Below are positions 36,965-45,647 of a stretch of DNA of 64,000 nucleotides, one piece after another. The translations under genes were made by a program, and so were the position numbers. Numbering within the stretch: position 1 is the stretch's first letter; the number at the start of each line of letters is the position of its first letter. The notes under the pieces were generated by a model that was not told the origin of the DNA, did no database searches, and saw only the letters and a program-made list of their open reading frames with translations. The DNA comes from Planctomycetota bacterium (GTDB lineage Bacteria > Planctomycetota > UBA1135 > GCA-002686595). The DNA lies in contig JADJLZ010000016.1 in NCBI GenBank assembly GCA_016709875.1, positions 1-64,000 of the forward strand, read 5' to 3'.

Positions 36965-38557
36965 ATGGCTGTACGGAAGAAGTCCGGGTTCAGGCGGCGC
37001 ACGCTGGCGCTCTGCCTCGGACTCGTGTGCTCGCTCGCCGCCGCCGAGGTCGGCCTGCGCGTGCTGCTCTTCTGGGACACGCCCAAGCTGGAGAAGCTCG
37101 CGCACAAGCTGCGCCAGCCCGGCTACTACGCCGACATGCGTCGCGACAGCCTGTATTGGAAGCTGCAGCACATCTGGACGCCGCGCGCGCAGCGCCACCC
37201 GTTCAAGAAGATCTCGGAGAAGACCGGCTGGACCGGCCCGCTGATCGACCCCCAGACGCTGGTGCAGCGCGATGAAGCGAAGATCGGCGATCGCCGGCCG
37301 GTGCTGCTCTACGGCGACTCCTTCGCGGAGTGCGTCACGCCACCCGAGCAGACCTGGCAGGCTTTCCTCGAGCGCTCGCCCGAGGGCCAGACGCACGCGC
37401 TGATCAACTTCGGCACCTCGGGCTTCGGCACCGACCAGACGCTGATGATGCTCGAGGCGACGATCGGGCGCTTCGCCGGACGCAACCCGCTGGTGATCTT
37501 CTCGATCTTCCTGGACGAGGACCTCGACCGGACGATGCTCGACTTCCGCGGCATGCCCAAGCCGCAGTTCGAGCTCTCGGACGGCCTGCTCGTGTTCCAT
37601 CCGCTCGAGGAGACCGACGCGAACGTGTGGTGGGAAAAACACCCGCCCGGCGTGCCGAGCTACCTCTGGCGGCTCGTGCGCGGCCCGCACGGACCGCTGA
37701 GCGAATCCTGGAGTGCAGCACTCAGCCCGGACGCGTCCGACGCGCAGGTGGTCGCGCTCAATCGCGCGCTGCTCACGCGCATGCACGCGAAGCTCGAAGC
37801 GCTGCACATCGAGCACTTCGTGCTCGGCTTCCACGGCCGGATGATGCTCGACAATCCGGTGCCTCACGCCTGGCGCGAGCGCTTCGTGGGAAAGGTCTGC
37901 GACGAACTGGGCGTGCACTTCATCTCCTCGAGGCCGTACCTGCTCTCGGCGGTCGGCCGCGACAGCGACCTGATCGGCCAGAGCCTGTTCGTCACGCGCG
38001 GCGAGGGCGAAGGCCATTACAACGCGCGTGGCAACGCGGTCGTGCTCGAGGCGATCCGCCAGGGCATTCACGGCCGCTTCGGCCCGGCCGACACCTCGGG
38101 CGTCCAAGCAGCGATGCGCCGCCTGGGCGTGCACCCGGACCTGGAGCAGCTGCTCGAGCTCAGCGTGCTCGGCCGGCCTGCGCGGCTGGAGTATCACGGC
38201 GCGACGAGCTCGCTCGCGCTGCGCGAGGTCGAGACCGCCAAGCAGCGTGCGCTGGCGCTCTTCCCCGCGCGCGAACAGGCGGCCGAGCTGCGCTGGCAGA
38301 TCGCGCAAGGCACGCGCTTCAGCGCCGAGTTGCGCGCGATCCCCGGCGGCGAGGAGAACCGCGAGAGCCAGGCCGTGCGCTTCCGCCTGCAGATCGACGG
38401 CCAGGACGTGCGCACGCTGGAACTCGCGCCCGGCCAGGAGCCGGTCGCGCTGGCGCAGACGCTCGCGGGGCCGTGCACGCTCACGTTGCGCGTCGAACCG
38501 GTCGAAGGGCATCCGAACTCCTGCTGGGCGCGACTGTCCGCGCCGGTGATCGAATGA
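36965..38557 (+). CDS. Membrane-anchored SGNH-hydrolase-like protein 1
   Basis: 530 residues. One N-terminal membrane helix (LALCLGLVCSLAAAEVGLRV) is followed by an SGNH-fold domain. Block I is LLYGDSFAECV (nucleophile Ser), block II NFGTSGFGTDQ, and the last block GHYNARGNAVVLE with the catalytic His. The C-terminal 130 residues are a beta-rich accessory region. Family members remove or add acyl groups on exported polysaccharides (inference). It overlaps its paralogue downstream by four bases. Confidence 0.8.
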   Translation: MAVRKKSGFRRRTLALCLGLVCSLAAAEVGLRVLLFWDTPKLEKLAHKLRQPGYYADMRRDSLYWKLQHIWTPRAQRHPFKKISEKTGWTGPLIDPQTLVQRDEAKIGDRRPVLLYGDSFAECVTPPEQTWQAFLERSPEGQTHALINFGTSGFGTDQTLMMLEATIGRFAGRNPLVIFSIFLDEDLDRTMLDFRGMPKPQFELSDGLLVFHPLEETDANVWWEKHPPGVPSYLWRLVRGPHGPLSESWSAALSPDASDAQVVALNRALLTRMHAKLEALHIEHFVLGFHGRMMLDNPVPHAWRERFVGKVCDELGVHFISSRPYLLSAVGRDSDLIGQSLFVTRGEGEGHYNARGNAVVLEAIRQGIHGRFGPADTSGVQAAMRRLGVHPDLEQLLELSVLGRPARLEYHGATSSLALREVETAKQRALALFPAREQAAELRWQIAQGTRFSAELRAIPGGEENRESQAVRFRLQIDGQDVRTLELAPGQEPVALAQTLAGPCTLTLRVEPVEGHPNSCWARLSAPVIE

Positions 38558-40179
38558 ACCAGGTGCGCGGGGAGAGCGCTTCGAAGGTGCGCGGGAAGCG
38601 CTGGCGCACTCGGCTGCTCGCGCTCGCGTGCAGCCTCGCGCTGGCGCTCGTCGGCGCCGAAGCCGGCTTGCGCCTGCTGCTCTACCACGACGTTCCCGGA
38701 CTGGGCGGGCTCGCGCGCAAGCTGCGCACGCCCGCCTACTACGCCGACGTGTACCGCGAGTCGCTGTTCTGGAAGCTCGCACACCTGTGGTCGCCGCCGG
38801 AAGAGCGCCTGCCCTTCCCGCACGCCTCGAAGGTCACCGGCTGGACCGGCTGGCGCATCGACCCGGTCGAGTTCACGACGCCCGAGGAGCCGCGCATCGG
38901 CGAGCGCAGACCGGTGCTGCTCTACGGCGACTCCTTCGCCGAGTGCGTGACCGCGCCCGGGCAGGCTTTCCAGGGACTGCTCGAGGACACGCCCGAGGGC
39001 AACTCGAACGCGATCGTGAACTTCGGCACCGCCGGCTTCGGCCCGGGACAGGCGCTCCTGATGCTCGAGCGCACGCTCGACCGCTACGCGGAGCGCAAGC
39101 CGCTGGTCGTGTTCTCGATCTTCCTCGACGAGGATCCCGAGCGCGCGCTGCTCGACTTCCGCGGCGCGCCCAAGCCGACCTTCACGCTCGAGAACGGCGA
39201 GCTCGTGCTCCACCCGCTCGAGCAGATCGATCCGGACCGCTGGCTGGAGGAACACCCGCCCGGCGTGCCGAGCTACCTGTGGCGGCTCGTGCGACGACGC
39301 GCGAAGTTCCTGCCCGACTCGACACGCCGCACGCTCGCCGGGCTCCCGACCGACGTGCAGGTGATCCGTCTGACGCGCGCGCTGCTGGCGCGGGCGCACG
39401 CGCTGCTCGAGTCGCGCGGCATCGAGCACTGCGTGCTCGGTTTCCACGGCCTGCTGCTGCTCGAGGCCTACGAACCCAACCGCTGGCGCGAGCACTTCGT
39501 CGAGCAGGCCTGCCGGCAGCTGGGCATGCACTTCGTGTCCTCGCGGCCCTACCTCGTCGCGGCCGTCGACGGGCAGCTCGGGCGCGCACGAGAGAGCCTG
39601 TTCGTGACCTCGGGTCCGCTCGCGGGCCACTACAACGCGCGCGGCAACCGCGCCACACTCGAAGCGCTCCTGCAGGCGATCCACGGCAATTGGGAAACGC
39701 CCGACACCTCGGGCGTGCAGGCCGGATTGCGCTCGATCGGACTGGATCCGCGCGATGCACAGACCTTCGAGCTCGACTCGCTCGGACGTCCCGCGCGGCT
39801 GCTGTTCCACGGCGACGGCCCCGGACGCTGCCAGCGCGAGGTCGCCGGGAAGGACGGCCTGGGCACGCGCCTGATCGGTCTGCACCCCGAGTTCGAGAAG
39901 TCCACGCGCCTGGAGTGGAGGCTCGCCGCGAGCGCGCACTTCTCATCCGACCTCATCGCCGTGCGCTCGAAAGTCGAGGACGAACTGCCCGAGGCGGTAC
40001 GGCTGCGCTTCCTCGCGGGCGGCGAAGTGCTGCGCTCCTTCGACCTGCGCCCGGGCGATCCGCTGCAGCACATCGAGCTCGACATCCCGGGCCCGTGCGC
40101 ATTCGTGCTCGAGGTGCTGCCGGTCGAGGGCTACTCGCGCTCGGCCTGGGCGCGCCTCGACCAGCCCGTGCTCCGCTGA
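38554..40179 (+). CDS. Membrane-anchored SGNH-hydrolase-like protein 2
   Basis: 541 residues, the closest paralogue of the preceding gene along its whole length: LLYGDSFAECVTAPGQ, NFGTAGFGPGQALLMLE, HPPGVPSYLWRLVR and GHYNARGNRATLEALLQ are shared or nearly so. It begins inside the stop codon of copy 1 (ATGA), so the pair is translationally coupled. The strong identity of the N-terminal half and drift of the C-terminal domain fit a local duplication with divergence. Confidence 0.8.
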   Translation: MNQVRGESASKVRGKRWRTRLLALACSLALALVGAEAGLRLLLYHDVPGLGGLARKLRTPAYYADVYRESLFWKLAHLWSPPEERLPFPHASKVTGWTGWRIDPVEFTTPEEPRIGERRPVLLYGDSFAECVTAPGQAFQGLLEDTPEGNSNAIVNFGTAGFGPGQALLMLERTLDRYAERKPLVVFSIFLDEDPERALLDFRGAPKPTFTLENGELVLHPLEQIDPDRWLEEHPPGVPSYLWRLVRRRAKFLPDSTRRTLAGLPTDVQVIRLTRALLARAHALLESRGIEHCVLGFHGLLLLEAYEPNRWREHFVEQACRQLGMHFVSSRPYLVAAVDGQLGRARESLFVTSGPLAGHYNARGNRATLEALLQAIHGNWETPDTSGVQAGLRSIGLDPRDAQTFELDSLGRPARLLFHGDGPGRCQREVAGKDGLGTRLIGLHPEFEKSTRLEWRLAASAHFSSDLIAVRSKVEDELPEAVRLRFLAGGEVLRSFDLRPGDPLQHIELDIPGPCAFVLEVLPVEGYSRSAWARLDQPVLR

Positions 40180-40197
40180 GGACGCGGGCGCGCTGCC

Positions 40198-40596
40198 TCA
40201 GCGCTCCTGGTAGTGCAGCGCGACGAGCACGCACGGGCCGCCGGAGATGAGCTCGAGCCCGAGCTCCTTCGCGCGCGCGATCGCCGCGGGGCTCTCCGCG
40301 CCCGGCTGCATCCACAGGCGCTTCACGCCCGCGGCCGCGGCCTCCTCGACGAGCTTCTCGGTCACCGCCGGCGGCGTCACGATCGAGAGGCCGTCGATCT
40401 TCTCCGGCAGCTCGGAGAGCTTCGCGAAGCTCGGCGCGCCCTCGATCTTCGTCTCGCGCGGGTGGATGCCGAAGACCTTGCGGCCGGCCTGCTGGTACGC
40501 GCGCAAGACCTTGTTGCCGTACTTCGCGCGGTCGGCGGACGCGCCCGCGACGGCGAAGACGGAGCCCGCGAGGAACGACTCGATGCGTGAATCCAT
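40198..40596 (-). CDS. CoA-binding domain protein
   Basis: 132 residues from ATG 40596. It is a single Rossmann-type CoA-binding domain of the YccU kind: VFAVAGASADRAKYGNKVLR, GRKVFGIHPRETKIEG, GLSIVTPPAVTEKLVEEA, RLWMQPGAES. Such proteins bind CoA but have no known reaction. It is divergent from nth, 25 bases apart. Confidence 0.85.
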   Translation of the reverse strand: MDSRIESFLAGSVFAVAGASADRAKYGNKVLRAYQQAGRKVFGIHPRETKIEGAPSFAKLSELPEKIDGLSIVTPPAVTEKLVEEAAAAGVKRLWMQPGAESPAAIARAKELGLELISGGPCVLVALHYQER

Positions 40597-40621
40597 GCGC
40601 GCAGTATAGAATCCGCTCCCG

Positions 40622-41272
40622 ATGCCGGCTCGCACCGCACAAGGGAAGATCGGGCGCATCCTCGCGCTGCTGGACGAGCTCTACCCCGATCCGCCGATCC
40701 CGCTCGCGCACCACGACGCGTTCACGCTGCTCGTGGCCGTGCTGCTCTCGGCGCAGACCACCGATGCGCGCGTCAACCTGGTCACGCCCGCGCTCTTTGC
40801 GCGCGCGGGCACGCCGGCCGAGCTCGCGCGAGTGTCCGTGGAGGAGATCCACGCGCTGATCCGCACCTGCGGCCTCGCGCCCGCCAAGGCGAAGAACCTC
40901 GCCGGGCTCGCGCGAGTGCTGGTCCAGAAGCACGGCGGCGCGGTGCCACAGAGCTTCGAGGAGCTCGAGGAGTTGCCCGGCGTCGGGCACAAGACCGCGA
41001 GCGTGGTGATGGCGCAGGCTTTCGGCGTGCCGGCCTTTCCCGTCGACACGCACATCCACCGGCTCGCCGCGCGCTGGGGCCTGTCCGACGGCTCGAACGT
41101 GGAGCGCACCGAGCGCGACCTGAAGGCGCTCGTGCCGCGCGAGCGCTGGAACCGCACGCACCTGCAGGTGATCTACTTCGGGCGCGAGCACTGCCCGGCC
41201 CTGCGCCACGACCCCGCCGCCTGTCCGATCTGCTCGTGGGCCGCTCCGCCCAAGCGCGCGAAGAAGGAGTGA
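40622..41272 (+). CDS. nth: Endonuclease III (DNA glycosylase/AP lyase) with non-standard Fe-S cysteines
   Basis: 216 residues. It removes oxidised pyrimidines from DNA. The helix-hairpin-helix with catalytic Lys is ELPGVGHKTASVVM and the catalytic Asp is in FPVDTHIHRLA. The C-terminal cluster normally reads C-x6-C-x2-C-x5-C. Here it is REHCPALRHDPAACPICSWAA (three Cys as C-x9-C-x2-C, no fourth), so the [4Fe-4S] site is altered or lost. Confidence 0.93.
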   Translation: MPARTAQGKIGRILALLDELYPDPPIPLAHHDAFTLLVAVLLSAQTTDARVNLVTPALFARAGTPAELARVSVEEIHALIRTCGLAPAKAKNLAGLARVLVQKHGGAVPQSFEELEELPGVGHKTASVVMAQAFGVPAFPVDTHIHRLAARWGLSDGSNVERTERDLKALVPRERWNRTHLQVIYFGREHCPALRHDPAACPICSWAAPPKRAKKE

Positions 41273-41275
41273 GAC

Positions 41276-42880
41276 GTGCAGCCGGCTCGCAGCTCGCGCC
41301 GTCGCCGCAGACTCATCGCGCTCGCCCTCGGGAGCGTGCTCGCCTTGCTCGCCGCCGAACTCGGGTTGCGCTGGCTGGTGCTCTCCGACTCCCCGCTCGC
41401 GGCTCGGCTCGGCTCCCGCGTGAGACACGCGGAGTATCTCGCGAGCCCTGACGACGAGGACTTCTGGAAGCTCGAGTGCCACTTCGTGCATTCGGTGGCG
41501 ATCACGGCCTCGCTGCCCGACGAGCTCACGGGCTGGCGTACGGGCCGGATCGAGCCCGACACGCGCGAGCACATCGACGCGCCGCTGCTCGGGGATCGCA
41601 CGCCGGTGCTGCTCTACGGCGACTCGTTCGCGGAGGGCGCGATCCCCGGCGACGGGAAGTTCGAGGGCATGCTCGAGCTCTCGCCGCTGCACGCGCAGTA
41701 CGCGCTGCTCAACTACGGGGTCGGCGGATTCGGCGCGGACCAGGTGCTGCTCATGGCGCGCGACACGCTCCCACGCTGGCAGTCGCGCCGGCCCGTCGCG
41801 ATCGTGGCGCTGCTCGTGGACGACGATCTGGACCGCACGATCCTGGGTTTCCGCTCGGGTCCCAAGCCGCGTTTCCGCGTCGAGCGGGGCGTGCTCGTCG
41901 ATCCGGGACCGGTCGAGATCAACGTGCCTCGGTACATGCAGCAGCATCCGATCCGGATCGTGAGCTACCTGTACCGCCTGCTGGTGCGCGCGCCGGGACT
42001 GCTGCCGCGCGGACTGCAAGCCGTGCTGCAGGGCGACGGGTCGCGTCTGAAGGCAGAGAAGCTCGAGCTCTCCGAGGCGATCCTGCGCGCGACCTGCCGC
42101 GAACTGCGCGCGCACTCCTCGCGCTGCGCGATCCTGATCACGCGCTGCGAGGCGAGCGTCAGCGCTCCCCAGAGCAAAGCGTGGCAGGAGCAGGTGATCC
42201 GCCGCGTCGCCGGCGAGGAGGGCGTCCCCGTGCTCGACTCGCGCGACGTGCTGCTGGAAGCCGCCAGGGGCAGCCCCAAGAGGCTGCGCAACTTCTACGT
42301 GCACGGCGGTCCAGCGCTCGGACATTGGAACCAGCTCGGCAACCTGGTCGTGTTCCAGTCCATGCGCGCCTTCCTCGAAGGCGGAACCCTCGAGGATGCG
42401 CGCCGCCTCGCGCGTGGACTGCTCGAGAGCGGAGTGCTGGCCGACGAGGACGCCACGCTGGTCGAGGAGGAACTGCTCGGCGGCCGTCTCACGCTGAGCT
42501 ACCGCGAGGACACGGAAGCCATTTGCACCGTGCAGTCGCCTCCCGGTTCGGCTCGCGGCTGGTACATGGGCGTGCGCGCAGGAAACCTGGGGCCCTCGCG
42601 GATCTCCTGGAAGCTGCCCGCCGACGCGCGACGCGTGCGCTTCTCGCTGCGCGCCTCGAGTTCGCCCGAACAGGCGCGAGGAGTCGTTGATGTCGTGCTG
42701 CACGCGGGCCGCAGCGAGGGCGGCAAGTTCGTCCCGGGCGAGGAGCTGCACTTGCGGGTCGGGGATGCCGCTCGCGAATGGACGCTGACGATCGACGGCA
42801 CGCTCGAGCTCCAGATCGAGCCGCCCACCGGCGGAGGCCGCTCGCCCTGGGTGCTCTTCTCGGAAGCGCGACTCGACTAG
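41276..42880 (+). CDS. Membrane-anchored SGNH-hydrolase-like protein 3
   Basis: 534 residues from GTG 41276, three bases after nth. Architecture matches copies 1 and 2 (helix LIALALGSVLALLAAELGLR; LLYGDSFAEGAIPGDGKFEG; NYGVGGFGADQVLLMA; LVDDDLDRTILGFRSGPKP), but it is more divergent, and the last block reads ALGHWNQLGNLVVFQ, so the His is kept while the context differs. Likely the same type of substrate with changed specificity. Confidence 0.75.
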   Translation: MQPARSSRRRRRLIALALGSVLALLAAELGLRWLVLSDSPLAARLGSRVRHAEYLASPDDEDFWKLECHFVHSVAITASLPDELTGWRTGRIEPDTREHIDAPLLGDRTPVLLYGDSFAEGAIPGDGKFEGMLELSPLHAQYALLNYGVGGFGADQVLLMARDTLPRWQSRRPVAIVALLVDDDLDRTILGFRSGPKPRFRVERGVLVDPGPVEINVPRYMQQHPIRIVSYLYRLLVRAPGLLPRGLQAVLQGDGSRLKAEKLELSEAILRATCRELRAHSSRCAILITRCEASVSAPQSKAWQEQVIRRVAGEEGVPVLDSRDVLLEAARGSPKRLRNFYVHGGPALGHWNQLGNLVVFQSMRAFLEGGTLEDARRLARGLLESGVLADEDATLVEEELLGGRLTLSYREDTEAICTVQSPPGSARGWYMGVRAGNLGPSRISWKLPADARRVRFSLRASSSPEQARGVVDVVLHAGRSEGGKFVPGEELHLRVGDAAREWTLTIDGTLELQIEPPTGGGRSPWVLFSEARLD

Positions 42881-42940
42881 GCGCACATCTCCCCCGGCCG
42901 GCACTGGCCCTGCGCCCCGCACCTTGGTTCAATCCAGGGT

Positions 42941-43810
42941 GTGAACCCATCCGAACCGCACGCGGAAGAGCACTCGCCGGCCGAAGCCGCCTGGGAAGAC
43001 GCCGACCAGGAACCCGGTCCCGAGGACGAGGTGCTCGACGAGGCCTGGGCTGCGCTCGACGAGGGCGACGCCAAGGGCGCGCTCGCCAAGCTCGCGCAAC
43101 TCGACGAAGACTGGCCCGAGCGCTGGATCCCCGAGGCCCTCGCCCGGCTGCAGCTCGGCGAGCTGCGCCGCGCGCGCGTGGTGCTGACGCAGGCCGAGGA
43201 GTTCGAGGACCTCGGCGACCAGCAGGAGTACCTGTGGGCCAAGGCGCAGCTGCTGCTGGGCGAGTGGAGCTTCGGGGAAGCGCGCGAGCTGCTCGGCAAG
43301 CTGCTCGTGATCGAGCGCACCGCGCCGGTGCTCGAACGTCTCTCGCTCGTGTCCGAGATGGAGGGCGACTTCGAGACCGCCGAGGGCCTGCTCGACGAGG
43401 CCGCCTCGATCGACCCGGAATTCGTACACGCGCCGCGGCTCAGCTCCGAGGAGTTCGAGCGCGAGGTCGATGCGGCGGTGAAGGCCCTGCCGCGCGAGTT
43501 CCAGAAGGCGCTCGAAACCTGCGAGGTGCTGATCGACGCGATGCCCTCGGGCTGGATGCTCGAGCCCGGCGATCCCTCCTCCACGCCGCCCGAGCTCCTG
43601 GGCCTGTTCGTGGGCGCGCCCAACACCGAGGCGAGCGCGGACGAGAACGCCGAGTTGCCGCCGCGCATCTTCCTCTTCCAGCGCAACCTCGAGCGCGCCG
43701 CGCGCGACCAGGCCGAATTGCGCGAGCAGATCCGCGTCACGCTCTACCACGAGATCGGCCACCTGCTCGGCTTCGATGAGGACGGGGTGGCGGAGATGGG
43801 TCTGGAATAA
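42941..43810 (+). CDS. TPR protein with MMP37/DUF1025-like zinc protease motif
   Basis: 289 residues from a GTG. The first 30 are acidic. Residues about 30-170 form TPR-like helices (EAWAALDEGDAKGALAKLAQ, RLQLGELRRARVVLTQAEE). The C-terminus has a zincin motif TLYHEIGHLLGFDEDGVAEMG (HExxH then G and D) as in DUF1025/MMP-like bacterial metallopeptidases. Cytoplasmic by appearance; substrate unknown. Confidence 0.78.
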   Translation: MNPSEPHAEEHSPAEAAWEDADQEPGPEDEVLDEAWAALDEGDAKGALAKLAQLDEDWPERWIPEALARLQLGELRRARVVLTQAEEFEDLGDQQEYLWAKAQLLLGEWSFGEARELLGKLLVIERTAPVLERLSLVSEMEGDFETAEGLLDEAASIDPEFVHAPRLSSEEFEREVDAAVKALPREFQKALETCEVLIDAMPSGWMLEPGDPSSTPPELLGLFVGAPNTEASADENAELPPRIFLFQRNLERAARDQAELREQIRVTLYHEIGHLLGFDEDGVAEMGLE

Positions 43811-43876
43811 CGTCCTTGACGCGCGCTTTGCGCGGCCTTCGACGGCGCTTGGCCTCCCCCGCCGACAAGGGGGGCG

Positions 43877-44278
43877 ATGGATTCCAACTACCGCCCGCGT
43901 GTCCTCCTCGTCGAGGACGAACTGGACCTCGTCTTCCTGCTCGAGCGCACCCTGCGCGACCACGGCTTCGACACCTCGACCTGCGTCGATGGGAACATCG
44001 CGCTCGCACGGGCCCTCGCGCAGCCGCCGGACATGCTCGTGCTCGACTGGATGCTGCCCGGCGTCGACGGCATCGAGCTGTGCCGCCGTCTGAAGGCCGA
44101 CCCGCGCAGCGCACATGTTCCGGTTCTGTTGATCACGGCCCGCGGCCGGGATGCAGACGTGTTCCGCGCGCTCGCCGAAGGGGCCGACGACTGCATGATC
44201 AAGCCCTTCGGCCTGGCCGAATTCGTCCAGCGCGTGCGCGCCCTCGCCGGACCCCTGCGTCCGGTCTCCGCGCGCTGA
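43877..44278 (+). CDS. Single-domain response regulator (receiver only)
   Basis: 133 residues. Receiver landmarks are intact: acidic pair in LLVEDELDL, phospho-acceptor Asp in MLVLDWMLPG, Thr in LLITARG and Lys in CMIKPFG. No output domain or kinase gene is adjacent. A CheY-like adaptor role is likely. Confidence 0.88.
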   Translation: MDSNYRPRVLLVEDELDLVFLLERTLRDHGFDTSTCVDGNIALARALAQPPDMLVLDWMLPGVDGIELCRRLKADPRSAHVPVLLITARGRDADVFRALAEGADDCMIKPFGLAEFVQRVRALAGPLRPVSAR

Positions 44279-44302
44279 GATCGGGACTCAATTGCGGAAA
44301 AG

Positions 44303-44320
44303 CCGGTCCCAGCGGACCGG
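44303..44320. terminator. Hairpin between the response regulator and the bufferin operon
   Basis: Perfect 7-bp stem CCGGTCC / GGACCGG with loop CAGC, 25 bases after the receiver gene's stop and 79 before the precursor start. It may end the upstream transcript or sit in the precursor leader. Confidence 0.45.
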
Positions 44321-44398
44321 GGGCTGCGTAGTCTCAGGCCTCGCGCCCACCTCGGGCGCCGCAATCCAAGAACCCTCGACCCAAGACACCCCGCCATC

Positions 44399-44683
44399 AT
44401 GCAAGCCAAGAACACCTCCGCCCTGCTCGCCACCGCCTTCGCCGCCCTGCTCGCCGGCGCCCCTCTCGCCGGCTGCAAGTCGCAGAGCACCTCGAGCGGC
44501 GCCACCATGGAGAAGCACGCCTGCGCCGGCCACAACGCCTGCAAGGGCCTCGGCGGCTGCAAGACCGGCGACAACGGCTGCAAGGGCAAGAACAGCTGCA
44601 AGGGCCACGGCGGCTGCGCCACCGACAAGCACTCCTGCAAGAGCAGCAATTCCTGCAAGTCGAACAACAGCTGCAAGGGCTGA
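44399..44683 (+). CDS. bufA: Bufferin-type RiPP precursor, Cys-repeat peptide
   Basis: 94 residues. The N-terminus is a Sec or lipoprotein signal with LAGC (Cys26). The rest is three 19-residue repeats with Cys at 42, 48, 54 / 61, 67, 73 / 80, 86, 92, a perfect 6-6-7 spacing (HACAGHNACKGLGGC; NGCKGKNSCKGHGGC; HSCKSSNSCKSNNSC). Bufferins are exported copper-handling peptides whose Cys are modified by an MNIO enzyme (established for related operons). The next genes are exactly that enzyme and its partner. The combination of a lipobox-like Cys and a modified core would give a membrane-bound metal trap. Confidence 0.85.
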   Translation: MQAKNTSALLATAFAALLAGAPLAGCKSQSTSSGATMEKHACAGHNACKGLGGCKTGDNGCKGKNSCKGHGGCATDKHSCKSSNSCKSNNSCKG

Positions 44684-44700
44684 GACGGGGAAGCGCGCGT

Positions 44701-44734
44701 CCCGGCGCGGGTGGGCCTCGCCCCCCCGGCCGGG
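44701..44734. promoter_or_regulatory. GC-rich stem between precursor and modification genes
   Basis: Outer stem CCCGGC / GCCGGG encloses a G-rich and a C-rich run that can also pair. Such stems after a RiPP precursor often lower transcription of the downstream enzymes or protect the precursor message. This is inferred from position. Confidence 0.4.
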
Positions 44735-44741
44735 ATCGTTC

Positions 44742-45647
44742 ATGATTGCACCCGTGCGCAAAGCCATGCCGCGAACGTCGAAGAGCAACCGATTCGGCTT
44801 CCCCGACCTGGGCATCGGAGTAGGCCTGCGCACCGTACACTACGGGCACGTCCTCGAAGCACAGCCGCCGGTCGACTGGTTCGAGATCATCACCGAGAAC
44901 TTCATCGGCACGCACGGTCGGCCGGTGTGGGTGCTCGAACAGGTGGCCGAGCGCTACCCGGTCGTGATGCACGGCGTCTCGCTCTCGATCGGCAGCACCG
45001 ATCCGCTCGACTTCGAGTACCTGAAGCAGTTGAAGGAGCTCGCGCTGCGCATCCGCGCGCCCTGGGTCTCTGACCACCTGTGCTGGACCGGCGTGGCGCG
45101 CCGCAACATCCACGACCTGTTGCCGCTGCCCTACACCGAGGAGTGCCTGCGCCACGTCGTGCGCCGCGTGCGCACCGTGCAGGACTTCCTCGAGCGGCCG
45201 CTGGCGCTCGAGAATCCTTCCTCCTACGTCGAGTTCAAGAGCTCGAGCATGCCCGAGTGGGAGTTCATGGCGCGACTGGCCGAGGAGGCCGACTGCGCGC
45301 TGCTCTTCGACGTCAACAACGTCTACGTGAGCTCCTTCAACCACGGCTACGACCCGCTCGAGTACGTGGACGCGATCCCGCACGAACGCGTGGTGCAGTA
45401 CCACCTCGCGGGCCACACCAACCACGGCACGCACATCATCGATTCGCACTCCGGGCGCGTGATCGACGAGGTCTGGCGCGTCTACGAGCGCAGCCTGGAG
45501 CACTCCGGCGGCCGCTCGACGCTGCTCGAGTGGGACGAGGACATCCCCTCCTTCGAGGAGGTGCACGAGGAGGCCCTGCGCGCGCGCGCCTGGCTCGAGC
45601 GCGCCCGAAGGGGCGCGAGGAAGGCAGCGCATGCCCGCCGCGCGTAG
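44742..45647 (+). CDS. bufB: DUF692/MNIO family oxidase (bufferin-modifying enzyme)
   Basis: 302 codons from ATG 44742 (ATG 44766 is an alternative). The TIM-barrel multinuclear non-heme iron enzyme shows its ligand motifs: VVMHGVSLSIG, WVSDHLCW, LENPSSYVEF, LFDVNNVYV, YHLAGHTNH, IDSHSG and LEWDEDIPS. MNIO enzymes act with a partner to convert Cys of the precursor into oxazolone/thioamide-type groups. The end overlaps the partner gene by 17 bases. Confidence 0.92.
   Translation: MIAPVRKAMPRTSKSNRFGFPDLGIGVGLRTVHYGHVLEAQPPVDWFEIITENFIGTHGRPVWVLEQVAERYPVVMHGVSLSIGSTDPLDFEYLKQLKELALRIRAPWVSDHLCWTGVARRNIHDLLPLPYTEECLRHVVRRVRTVQDFLERPLALENPSSYVEFKSSSMPEWEFMARLAEEADCALLFDVNNVYVSSFNHGYDPLEYVDAIPHERVVQYHLAGHTNHGTHIIDSHSGRVIDEVWRVYERSLEHSGGRSTLLEWDEDIPSFEEVHEEALRARAWLERARRGARKAAHARRA

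Noticed and set aside
39953..42922. 989-codon minus-strand frame over nth and SGNH copy 3
   Set aside because: Shadow. Only its distal portion coincides with the real CoA-binding gene, and even that is in a different frame.
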